Position numbers and translations under genes: made by a program
Part shown: one piece after another, positions 6,357 through 13,015 of the stretch
Layout: each line of letters begins with the position of its first letter
How positions within the stretch are numbered: the stretch's first letter is position 1
Notes under the pieces: model-generated
The model's database searches: none
Seen by the model: the letters and a program-made list of their open reading frames with translations, nothing else
Told to the model about the DNA's origin: nothing
NCBI GenBank assembly: GCA_003171235.1
Contig: PMYM01000240.1
Coordinates: 1-13,035 of the forward strand
Direction: 5' to 3'
Origin: Phycisphaerales bacterium
GTDB lineage: Bacteria > Planctomycetota > Phycisphaerae > SM23-33
DNA length: 13,035 nucleotides

Positions 6357-6982
6357 GCCCCCGCCCCTTCCTGCCGGGGCTGGTCCGTTCCGGCCAACGG
6401 GTCCAAACGCGTGAGTTCGCCTTTGCGGCCCATCAGGCCCAGCAGCAGGGCGTCGATAATGCACATGAAATTCAATAATCCCGCCACCCCGCTGTAGGAC
6501 TGGGCCACGGTATCAGCCGGATACACCAAGGCCAGATTGTCCTGGGCCTGGGCCTGCCGAAACTGGCTCATCCAGGAGTTATATGCGGCAAAGTTGTTGT
6601 CAGGATTGGGCGGCAGGGCGTCCAAGCGGGCATCCTTCAGCACCTTCTGGCGCGCGGCGTTCTGGAAGCGCAGGGCCACCAGGCCCGAGGTTCCCGTGGC
6701 CAACTGCGCCGCCGCCCATAGCCGCTGCTGGTAGGGATCGACGGTGAAGACCCCCCCGACGGCCACGCCCGCCCAGAACAAACCGTTGATGCACACGAAG
6801 AGAATCATCCCTCGCAGCGTTCTGCCCAGCAGCACGTGCCCCGCGCCCGGCACCAGCCAGGCCAGGGCCGTCGCCACCACGGCCACGATCACGTTGCCCG
6901 ATCCCTTTTTCATAACCCGAGGTTTTTCCAAAGCGGCACTTTCACCGGCGTCGCGCTGGATGTCAATGAAAAGCTTATGCAT
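6353..6982 (-). CDS. DUF6677-like multi-pass membrane protein
   Basis: The 209-residue product has a polar N-terminus followed by a helix with the motif ALAWLVPGAGHVLLGR (about 40-54), which resembles the PG(A/L)GH..LGR signature of TM2-like and planctomycete DUF6677 proteins. Further helices lie near 59-79, possibly 88-105, and 165-184, with a soluble loop at about 106-160 between them. The function is unknown. The start is unsettled: ATG 6982 gives MHKLFIDIQRD, ATG 6913 gives MKKGSG just before the first helix, and a longer frame reaches a non-ATG codon at 7033. I chose 6982; none has a good ribosome binding site. It overlaps the next small membrane gene by 4 bases and sits downstream of a phosphatase gene on the same strand. 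Confidence 0.7.
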   Translation of the reverse strand: MHKLFIDIQRDAGESAALEKPRVMKKGSGNVIVAVVATALAWLVPGAGHVLLGRTLRGMILFVCINGLFWAGVAVGGVFTVDPYQQRLWAAAQLATGTSGLVALRFQNAARQKVLKDARLDALPPNPDNNFAAYNSWMSQFRQAQAQDNLALVYPADTVAQSYSGVAGLLNFMCIIDALLLGLMGRKGELTRLDPLAGTDQPRQEGAGA

Positions 6983-7027
6983 TACTTCGCCGGGAAAGCC
7001 CTGGCGGTTCACGGCCGCAACAGAACG

Positions 7028-7135
7028 CGACACAGAGACACAGAGACTCAGAGAGGAAAAGGAAGGAGTTATTTCTTCGACAAAAAGAGAAGCAAGTTAG
7101 AGTCCTGCCTTTCTTTTCTCTGTGCCTCTGTGTCG
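7028..7135. repeat. CACAGAG-type long inverted repeat in intergenic gap
   Basis: The 19-base arm at 7028-7046 (CGACACAGAGACACAGAGA) matches the reverse complement of 7117-7135 at 18 of 19 bases, with a purine-rich to pyrimidine-rich spacer of 70 bases. It lies between the phosphatase and the DUF6677-like gene, both on the minus strand. Composition differs sharply from the GC-rich neighbours. I recall similar ACACAGAG-type intergenic repeats as abundant in planctomycete and other environmental genomes; their function is unknown. Confidence 0.75.
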
Positions 7136-7169
7136 ATTCCGTCTTTTCTTCTCTCGGCCGCTCTGCGTT

Positions 7170-8426
7170 TCAGGCGGTGGCGTCCACAACCACAACGGTC
7201 ACGTCGTCCTCGCAACGGGCGTCATCGTTGGGCCGGTCAAACTGGCTGGCCAGGTGGAAGAGCATTTCCTGGGCCCGGAAATGCCGCAGGCGGAGCAGTT
7301 CCTCCAGCAGGGCCGAAGTGGTCTGCTTGATCCCGGAGAGCCTGTCCTCGGCGCCGTCGCTGTAAACAACCACGCGTTGGCCGGCGGAAAGCTGAACTTG
7401 GCAGTCCTGGAATTTTTCGTTGGGGAATACCCCCAGCAGCGGCCCCTCGCCCTCCAACCGCTTGACCGTGCCGTCACCGGCCAAAAAGAACGGCATGGGA
7501 TGGCCGGCCCGGGCGTAACGCAGCAGATGCGTGGAGGCGTTGATGACGCCGTAGAAGGCGGTGCAGAACTGGCAGGATGAAAACTGCTGCTGGCAGAGCT
7601 CGCTATTGAGCGTCTCCAGGGCCTTGTGCGGCGGGATGATCTTGTAGCTCTTGCCCTGGATGAGCTTGGCCGGCAGGGCTTTCTTTATGAACATGGTGAG
7701 CAGGGCGGCGGGCATGCCGTGCCCGACGACGTCGGCGACGTAGAAGCCCACGTGCTGCTCGTCCAGTTGAAAGACGTCATAGATGTCGCCGCTGACCCAA
7801 CTGGCCGGGCGGAACAGGCTGGCGAAATTCAGGCCGGGCAATTCCGGCAGCGTCTGGGGCAGGAAATCCCGCTGCAGCCTGGCGGCCAGGCGCATCTCCT
7901 CGTCCATCTCCTCCAAGTTGCGGGCGATGCCCTTGCCGAAGCCGCGAACGGCGGCGACTTCGGCCTTGAGGTCGCGGATGACGCCCTGCAAGGCCAGGGC
8001 GGCCTGGAGGCGCCCGGACAACTGAGATGGGCTGGCGGCGGCATCGGCCACGATGGTCTGGCCGCTCCGTTGGGCCAGGGGATGCTCTTGCAGGTGCCAT
8101 TTGGGCAGGAGCAGCAGCCCCACGGCCGCTGAACGGTCCAGGCGATCCAGCAGGTCCAGCAGGGGCTTGATGTCGTCCAGTTCCGGCGGCGAAGGCGCCA
8201 GCACCACCACCTGGGCCCAGTCAAGTTCTTGCCGTTCCAGGCGGTCGGACAGCGCCACCTCCCACGGCCCGTCCAGGGCAGCTACAAGGTTGGGCGGCAT
8301 CTCCCGCCGTCCCACCCACAGCAGCCGGTTTTTTGTCGCGGTCAGGGGCATTAAGAAACCGCCCAGGGGCCTGGCTGGCTTGGTCCGGGACGCCAGCTTG
8401 CCTATACGCCGGTTGAGTAAACGCAT
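7170..8426 (-). CDS. PP2C-type (SpoIIE/RsbU-like) serine phosphatase with degenerate receiver-like domain
   Basis: With the ATG at 8426 the product is 418 residues. Residues of about 30-145 look like a response-regulator-type alpha/beta domain (RLLWVGRR; WAQVVVLAPSP), but an Ala stands where the phosphoacceptor Asp would be, so phosphorylation is unlikely. A helical linker (about 150-190, RNLEEMDEEMRLAARLQRDFLP) leads to the SpoIIE-type PP2C domain. Metal-binding motifs are visible: SGDIYDV (212-218), ADVVGHG (231-237), YSDGAEDR (355-362) and DDVTVVVVD (407-415). RsbU-type enzymes dephosphorylate anti-anti-sigma factors in partner-switching stress pathways; no such partner is in the window. 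The start is uncertain: ATG 8450 and 8351 are alternatives and none has a clear ribosome binding site. Confidence 0.88.
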   Translation of the reverse strand: MRLLNRRIGKLASRTKPARPLGGFLMPLTATKNRLLWVGRREMPPNLVAALDGPWEVALSDRLERQELDWAQVVVLAPSPPELDDIKPLLDLLDRLDRSAAVGLLLLPKWHLQEHPLAQRSGQTIVADAAASPSQLSGRLQAALALQGVIRDLKAEVAAVRGFGKGIARNLEEMDEEMRLAARLQRDFLPQTLPELPGLNFASLFRPASWVSGDIYDVFQLDEQHVGFYVADVVGHGMPAALLTMFIKKALPAKLIQGKSYKIIPPHKALETLNSELCQQQFSSCQFCTAFYGVINASTHLLRYARAGHPMPFFLAGDGTVKRLEGEGPLLGVFPNEKFQDCQVQLSAGQRVVVYSDGAEDRLSGIKQTTSALLEELLRLRHFRAQEMLFHLASQFDRPNDDARCEDDVTVVVVDATA

Positions 8427-8492
8427 TGCCGGCGCAGTGGTCCCAGGCATGCGCAGCAGAGGCCTGGTCAATAACTATTGGAATCGGACGAG

Positions 8493-8978
8493 TCAGCGGG
8501 CGTCTTTAGCAGCATCCCGGGCCAGGCCAAGAAGTTCGACCTTGTCGCCCTCCTTGACTCCCAGCCGGGCAAAGGTTCCGCCGGCGACCTCCAGGGCGTA
8601 CTTGGCGGGGAAGTTGCTGTTGTAATAGACGGCCGGGTGGGCGGGGTCGGCCTCGACGAGCATGGCATAGGTGCGAACGACGTACAGGTCGGCGGAGATG
8701 AAGGCGATGTCGATGGGAACCTTGCAGTCCTTCATGTAGAAGGACATTTCCCGTTCCTGGGGAAAGACAAAGAGCATGCCGGTGCCTTCGGGCACGGAGT
8801 CGCGCCCGCCCAGGCCGCGGTAGCGGACCATGTCGGTCATGGCCAACTCGACCTTCCAGATGTTCTGGCCGATGCGGACGGAGGGGGTGGGAGCCTGGAT
8901 TTCGGCGTCCGGTCTGATCGAACAGGAAACGCCAGTCAACGCGAACGCCGCCAGAATACTAACAGCAATTCTTTCCAT
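8493..8978 (-). CDS. DUF192 lipoprotein, downstream copy of tandem pair
   Basis: This 161-residue exported DUF192 protein begins with a signal peptide ending GVSC (Cys19 as possible lipidation site, a weak lipobox). The DUF192 core follows: IWKVELAMTD, RYRGLGGRDSVPEGTGMLFVFP, FYMKDCKVPIDIAFISAD and the terminal strands KYALEVAGG.FARLGVKEGDKV. The canonical FWMKNT is FYMKDC here. DUF192 function is unsettled; it is a small beta-barrel-like domain. The last 104 residues are 97 identical to the neighbouring copy, while the signal regions differ. Upstream, a CGCCTGGTGGA stretch (minus strand, about 8998-8988) matches the maf 3' end that precedes the other copy, which marks it as the duplicated copy. 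Its ribosome binding site GGTGGAA is weaker than GGAG in the other copy. Confidence 0.9.
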   Translation of the reverse strand: MERIAVSILAAFALTGVSCSIRPDAEIQAPTPSVRIGQNIWKVELAMTDMVRYRGLGGRDSVPEGTGMLFVFPQEREMSFYMKDCKVPIDIAFISADLYVVRTYAMLVEADPAHPAVYYNSNFPAKYALEVAGGTFARLGVKEGDKVELLGLARDAAKDAR

Positions 8979-9036
8979 TTATTAATTCCACCAGGCGCCG
9001 CTGCCGCTGGCGAGATCGTACCTGGAATCGGTAGCT

Positions 9037-9513
9037 TCAGCGGGCGTCTTTAGCAGCATCCCGGGCGGAGCCAAGAAGTTCGACCTTGTCGCCCTCCTTG
9101 ACGCCCAGGCGGGCAAAGGTTCCGCCGGCGACCTCCAGGGCATACTTGGCGGGGGTGTCGCTATTGTAAAGAACGACCGGGTGGGCGGGGTCCGCCTCGA
9201 CGAGCATGGCGTAGGTGCGAACGACGTACAGGTCGGCGGAGATGAAGGCGATGTCGATGGGCACCTTGCAGTCCTTCATGTAGAAGGACAGCTCCTGCTC
9301 CTGGGGAAAGACAAAGAGCATGCCAGTCCCCTCGGGCACGGAATCGCGGCCGCTCAGGCCGTGGTGGCGGGCCTGTTCAGTCAGGGCCAGTTCCACCTTC
9401 CAGACGTGCCGGCCGATGCGAACGGCCGGGGCGGCCGTCTCCGGGCGGGGGGAGCAGGCGACGGCGGCCAACATGAGCACAGCCGCCAACAATCTACCGG
9501 CAAATCGTGCCAT
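9037..9513 (-). CDS. DUF192 lipoprotein, upstream copy of tandem pair
   Basis: The 158-residue product has an Ala/Leu-rich signal peptide ending AAVAC (Cys20, possible lipoprotein), then VRIGRHVWKVELALTEQARHHGLSGRDSVPEGTGMLF and the rest of the DUF192 domain. ATG 9513 is preceded by GGAG 8 bases upstream. Its first 20 bases overlap the 3' end of maf, which is probably the original position of this gene. Residues from GRDSVPEG to the end match the downstream copy at 97 of 104 positions. The N-terminal mature segment matches at only 15 of 26, and the signal peptides are essentially unrelated. Likely location is anchored at a membrane facing the periplasm; the function is unknown. Confidence 0.9.
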   Translation of the reverse strand: MARFAGRLLAAVLMLAAVACSPRPETAAPAVRIGRHVWKVELALTEQARHHGLSGRDSVPEGTGMLFVFPQEQELSFYMKDCKVPIDIAFISADLYVVRTYAMLVEADPAHPVVLYNSDTPAKYALEVAGGTFARLGVKEGDKVELLGSARDAAKDAR

Positions 9514-10126
9514 TGCGCAACTCCACCAGGCGGAGCACCTGCCGGAACATGCGATCCAGCAGTTCCATCGGCAGGCCCATCACGTTGCTCCAACTGCCCT
9601 CGATCTTCTCGATGAAGGCGTCGCCGCTTTCCTGAATGGCGTAGGCGCCCGCCTTGTCGCGCCATTCGTTCAAAGCTATGTACCCGTCAATCTCTTCGCC
9701 CGACAAAGGTCGCATGGTCACGTAGGTGGTTTCCGAGGCCAGGAAGCGTTCGCGCGGCCCGGGCGGTTCCTGCCGGCAGGGCGGGATGAGCATGGCCAAA
9801 CCGGTAATGACGCGGTGTCGGCTGCCCGAGAGGCTCTGCAGCATTCGCCGGGCCTGATCCGGGTCGTCGGCCTTGCCCATCAGTTCCTGGTCGCGGACCA
9901 CCAGGGTGTCGGCCCCGAGCACCAGCCGGTCGGGGCGCTCGCCCAAGACGGAACTGGCCTTGAAGTACGCCAGGGCTTGTGCCAACTGGCTGGGATTGCC
10001 ATGGGCCAGCAGCGGCGGCTCTTCCAGGGGCGGCGGCATGACCGCAACGTCATATCCGGCCTCGCGCAGCAATTGCTGCCTCCGGGGCGAGCGGGAGGCC
10101 AGGATGAACTGGGGAAAACCTTTCAA
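9494..10126 (-). CDS. maf: Maf-family nucleoside triphosphate pyrophosphatase
   Basis: Maf proteins hydrolyse non-canonical or modified nucleoside triphosphates (dTTP/UTP or m7GTP types) to monophosphates and are linked to division arrest. The 210-residue product has FILASRSPRRQQLL (7-20), GADT (71-74, catalytic Asp73), LSGSRHRVITGL (99-110), KAGAYAIQ (158-165) and IEGSWSNVMGLP (175-186). The C-terminal signature favours the YhdE-like dTTP/UTP subgroup, with moderate confidence. The start is TTG at 10126: AAAGGAT lies about 6 bases upstream, an in-frame TGA closes the frame eight codons up, and no ATG precedes LASRSPRR. The gene follows the heptosyltransferase by 18 bases and overlaps the DUF192 gene by 20 bases, so the three are probably cotranscribed. 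Confidence 0.93.
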   Translation of the reverse strand: MKGFPQFILASRSPRRQQLLREAGYDVAVMPPPLEEPPLLAHGNPSQLAQALAYFKASSVLGERPDRLVLGADTLVVRDQELMGKADDPDQARRMLQSLSGSRHRVITGLAMLIPPCRQEPPGPRERFLASETTYVTMRPLSGEEIDGYIALNEWRDKAGAYAIQESGDAFIEKIEGSWSNVMGLPMELLDRMFRQVLRLVELRNGTICR

Positions 10127-10144
10127 ACCTATCCTTTCAGTCTG

Positions 10145-11239
10145 TCACATTGTAGTAGGGTCTGGGCGGCCGGCCCAGTCGCCCGCCTCGCTTTGGCCCA
10201 TTCCCGCCTCCTTTGTCCTGCCCGAGGCCAGCAATGCCTCCAGTTCCGCGGCCACGCGCTTGGGGGCGATTGAATCCATGCAAACGTGTCGTCGGCAGCG
10301 GCGGCGGAGACAGCCCTGGCAGGGGACCTGGGCCGCCACCGCCCGTCCGCTACGGTAGGGGCCGGTGCGCAGCGGATCGGTCGGGCCCACCAGTTCCAGG
10401 TGCGGGGCGCCGACGGCCGGAGCGATAAAGTTGGCGGCCGAGTCCACGCAAATGACCGCCTGGGCCCTGGCCATCATCGCCGCCAGCACCGGCAGCGTCG
10501 TCTGCCCGGCCAGGTTGACCGCGGCGGTATCCTCGGCCACTTGCCGGCAGAGTTCCTGCTCGTTGGCGGCGCCGGTCAGCACGACCGGCCGGCCCAAGAG
10601 GCCCAACAGTTCCCGCCATCGCTGTGGCGGGTACATCTTGTTTTCTCTGCGCGCTCCCGGAACCGCCAGGATGAACTGCCTGGGCTTCAGGCCATGGCGG
10701 GCCAGCAGGGCGTCGGCCTGCTGGGCGGCCTCGGGCAATATCGCCAGGCGAAAATCCTCCGGCCGGACGTCGATGCCCAGCGACCAGGCCAACTGAATGT
10801 TGCGGTCCACCGTGTGCGGGCGATCCACCTTGACGGCGTGGGTGTAAAACACCCGCGACAGTTCGCGGGCGTCGGCAAAGCCCGCCCGCACTTTGGCCCG
10901 GCTGATCCAGGCCATGACACCCGAACGGAACAGGCCTTGCAGGTCTATGGCCCAATCGAATTGCTTAGCCCGCAGTTGCCGGCAGAAGGCCAGAAAATCG
11001 CCGGCGGCGCGCAGGTTGCGGGACATGCGGCCGTAGTGGCGCCGGTCGAAGATGACCAGCTCGTCGATCTTGGGCTGGCCGCGCAGGATGTCCGCGCAGG
11101 AGGGCACCACCAGCCAGGCAATGTGGGCGTGGGGAAAGGTGCGGCGCAGCCCGGCCGGCAGGGCGATGGCGCTGACCACGTCGCCCAGGCTGGAGGGCTT
11201 GATGATCAGCACGCGATGCGGAGGGGGCAGGGGAGTCAC
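10145..11239 (-). CDS. GT9-family heptosyltransferase-like glycosyltransferase
   Basis: Family GT9 enzymes (WaaC/WaaF type) add heptose to the lipid A-Kdo inner core at the cytoplasmic face of the inner membrane. The 364-residue product begins with RVLIIKPSSLGDVVSAIALPAGLRRTFP, then DLQGLFRSGVMAWISRAKVRAGF. The nucleotide-sugar domain has PGARRENKMYPPQRWRELL and CVDSAANFIAPAVGAPHLELVGPTDPLRTGPY. A C-terminal CxxC...C..H.C segment (CQGCLRRRCRRHVCM) matches the Cys-rich tail seen in many GT9 proteins. The start is GTG 11239, overlapping the kinase stop as GTGA. GGAGAAA lies about 10 bases upstream. Longer frames upstream are shadows of the kinase gene. Exact donor and acceptor are unknown; the neighbouring kinase supports a core-glycan role. 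Confidence 0.9.
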   Translation of the reverse strand: MTPLPPPHRVLIIKPSSLGDVVSAIALPAGLRRTFPHAHIAWLVVPSCADILRGQPKIDELVIFDRRHYGRMSRNLRAAGDFLAFCRQLRAKQFDWAIDLQGLFRSGVMAWISRAKVRAGFADARELSRVFYTHAVKVDRPHTVDRNIQLAWSLGIDVRPEDFRLAILPEAAQQADALLARHGLKPRQFILAVPGARRENKMYPPQRWRELLGLLGRPVVLTGAANEQELCRQVAEDTAAVNLAGQTTLPVLAAMMARAQAVICVDSAANFIAPAVGAPHLELVGPTDPLRTGPYRSGRAVAAQVPCQGCLRRRCRRHVCMDSIAPKRVAAELEALLASGRTKEAGMGQSEAGDWAGRPDPTTM

Positions 11240-12978
11240 GGCAGGTTTCTCCGCGCCTGTTTCTGGCTGCGCTGGCGGGAGCGAATCTGCCGGCGGATCT
11301 TCTTGGCCGACCATTCCTGCAGCATCCGCCAGTAAGGCTTGAAATTCTTCAGGGCCGGCCTGGCCGCCCGCAGGTATCCCAGCAGCAGGCGCAGCCGCCC
11401 GGCGTGGTTGACTATTGGGCATTCCAGCAGCGAGACGTTCAGCCGCATTATGCCCTGGAGCTGCTGGCGGCGCGAAACCCGGCGGGCGGTGTGCAGCCCG
11501 TCCAGGTCGATCAGCACGATCTCCGGCCAGTGGGTCGGTTGGCCGTTCCATCGCACCAGCAGGTTGGTGGCCTTGAGGTCGCGGTGGTAGAAGCCCTCCT
11601 GGTGGAGCTGGCGGACCAGCCGCCCCAGCCGCCAGAGCACCTTCCGGGCCAAGCTGCCTTGATGAGCGGGGCCCTGGGCTTCCTCGCCGCCCAGGTGGCG
11701 GTTGAGGAAGCGGTTCAGCTCCAACGCCTCATCGACCGCCTCGGTTATCAGCAGCGAGTCGATCAGGAATCGGCCCCGCCGCCGCTCCATCGCCGCCAGC
11801 GGCAGGGCGGTATTGATCTGCCGGCTCAAGAGCAGGTGGCCCAGGCGGAAGGCCCGCACCGGGCGGCTATGGCGGAACAGGTCCCACACCAGCCTGATGG
11901 GCTTCTTGCGCCGGGCACGCTTGATGAAAACTTCCAGGGCGTGCGGCCCGACCTGCAGCCTGCGCTGCACCACCAGGCTGCTGGGGGAGTCCTTGACGAC
12001 CCGAACGTCGCTCCCGTGGAAAAGGCCTTCGACGTCGGCCAGGGCCGCCCGCCAGTGGTCCGGCTCGAAAGTCGCGCCCGCCAGGCGCGAGCCCGGCAGG
12101 TTGGGGCGCACCGTGCGCACGACGTGAGCGGTGTACCCCCCGGCGGCCAGGCGGACGAAGTGCGTGTTGGTCCGCAGGATGCGGCGCCGGCGGTGGGCGT
12201 TCATGCGCCGGCGGTGGGCCTGCAGTTGCGGCTCGATCAGGCGCACCCAGCCGCGCAGGCTGCCGCCGGCGCCGCTGGAGCGGAGATAGTCGCGCAGAAA
12301 GCGCAGCCGCTGCGTCCGGCTGGTCCACCACCAGCGATCGTAGGCAAGCTGGGCCAGGTTGGCGGCGCGGCTGTGACGGTTCAGGCGCACCCGGCGCGAG
12401 GTGCGGTGCAGGTCCATCAGGCAAAGCCGGCGCGGATCGTCGCGCCCGACCAGAAGGTTGCCGCAATGCAAGTCGTGATGCAGCACTCCGGCCTGGTGCA
12501 TGCGGGCGATGATCTGGGCCAGTGCCGCGGCCGCCTGGGCGATGGCGGCGTGATTTTCCCGCCGCAACTGCTCCAGGTGCCACTGGTCGGCCGGGGAGGC
12601 GTCGGCGACGCCTTGGGAGATGTTCCACTGGCTGCAGGCGGCCAGCACGGCCGGCACGGGAAGTCCCCGGGAGCGGAGATACCGGCTGCGCTCAAGTTCG
12701 CGCAGGGAATCGCACCAGCCCAGGCGGCGCTGCAGGCGGTGCAGCAGGCTGGGATTGTGGAAGCACTTGAGGTACAGGCTGCCCTGGCCGTTGGCGGCGC
12801 AATACACGCTGCGGGAGACGGTCTGCTTGACCAGGCGCCAGGGGAGCGGGGGGCCCTCAAGCAGCCCGGCCAGCCGGGCCTGGGCCGGCTGGTCGGCAAA
12901 GCGCACACCGCCGCCGGCACGGAGCAGCGAAGCTATGGCGTCTGCATTTCCGGGTGGCAGCGGCATGAACGGTATCAT
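11236..12978 (-). CDS. Tandem two-domain LPS/Kdo-kinase-like protein
   Basis: This 580-residue protein holds two kinase domains of the WaaP/KdkA/InaA type, which phosphorylate inner-core sugars of LPS with ATP. Domain 1 (about 45-235) has the ATP lysine Lys71 (SLYLKCF), the catalytic loop HHDLHCGNLL (167-176; Asp169, Asn174) and metal site DLH (189-191) in place of DFG. Domain 2 (about 320-560) has Lys353 (EVFIKRARR), HRDLKATNLL (465-474; Asp467, Asn472) and DLDG (491-494). Both keep the catalytic Asp and Asn, so both may be active. Domain 1 lacks roughly a dozen residues present in domain 2 between the N-lobe strands (after about residue 118), although the frame is intact. The C-terminus is very basic. 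ATG 12978 is used; MPLPP at 12966 is an alternative, and neither has a clear ribosome binding site. It overlaps the GT9 gene by 4 bases. Confidence 0.85.
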   Translation of the reverse strand: MIPFMPLPPGNADAIASLLRAGGGVRFADQPAQARLAGLLEGPPLPWRLVKQTVSRSVYCAANGQGSLYLKCFHNPSLLHRLQRRLGWCDSLRELERSRYLRSRGLPVPAVLAACSQWNISQGVADASPADQWHLEQLRRENHAAIAQAAAALAQIIARMHQAGVLHHDLHCGNLLVGRDDPRRLCLMDLHRTSRRVRLNRHSRAANLAQLAYDRWWWTSRTQRLRFLRDYLRSSGAGGSLRGWVRLIEPQLQAHRRRMNAHRRRRILRTNTHFVRLAAGGYTAHVVRTVRPNLPGSRLAGATFEPDHWRAALADVEGLFHGSDVRVVKDSPSSLVVQRRLQVGPHALEVFIKRARRKKPIRLVWDLFRHSRPVRAFRLGHLLLSRQINTALPLAAMERRRGRFLIDSLLITEAVDEALELNRFLNRHLGGEEAQGPAHQGSLARKVLWRLGRLVRQLHQEGFYHRDLKATNLLVRWNGQPTHWPEIVLIDLDGLHTARRVSRRQQLQGIMRLNVSLLECPIVNHAGRLRLLLGYLRAARPALKNFKPYWRMLQEWSAKKIRRQIRSRQRSQKQARRNLP

Positions 12979-13015
12979 ACGGCATTTTGGAGGCGGGCGA
13001 CAATCCCGCTGGGGC

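Larger units (their letters stand above)
8480..9535. repeat. Tandem duplication covering the two DUF192 genes
   Basis: The two minus-strand genes are direct repeats at DNA level. A run of 50 identical bases spans 8668-8717 and 9212-9261. Identity continues past both stop codons: CCGATTCC recurs 5 bases after each stop. Before the start codons, CGCCTGGTGGA recurs upstream of both ATGs. Identity is high over the 3' two thirds and falls off over the signal-peptide region. Confidence 0.85.

Noticed and set aside
7028..7135. CRISPR-like repeat array
   Set aside because: Only two inverted arms exist, with no regular direct repeats and spacers.
7626..8132. Plus-strand frame of 168 codons opposite the phosphatase
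   Set aside because: Shadow of the PP2C gene, which has complete metal-binding motifs.
9320..10273. Long plus-strand open frame (317 codons) opposite maf and DUF192
   Set aside because: It lies antisense to genes with clear family motifs, is rich in Ala/Gly/Arg/His, has no family motif, and its length is explained by high GC.
10286..11335. 349-codon plus-strand frame opposite the heptosyltransferase
   Set aside because: Antisense shadow; the minus-strand protein carries all GT9 motifs.
11240..11551. N-terminal extension of the heptosyltransferase frame into the kinase gene
   Set aside because: The extension is Pro/Ala-rich, out of frame with the kinase C-terminus and not part of GT9; GTG 11239 with GTGA overlap explains the start.
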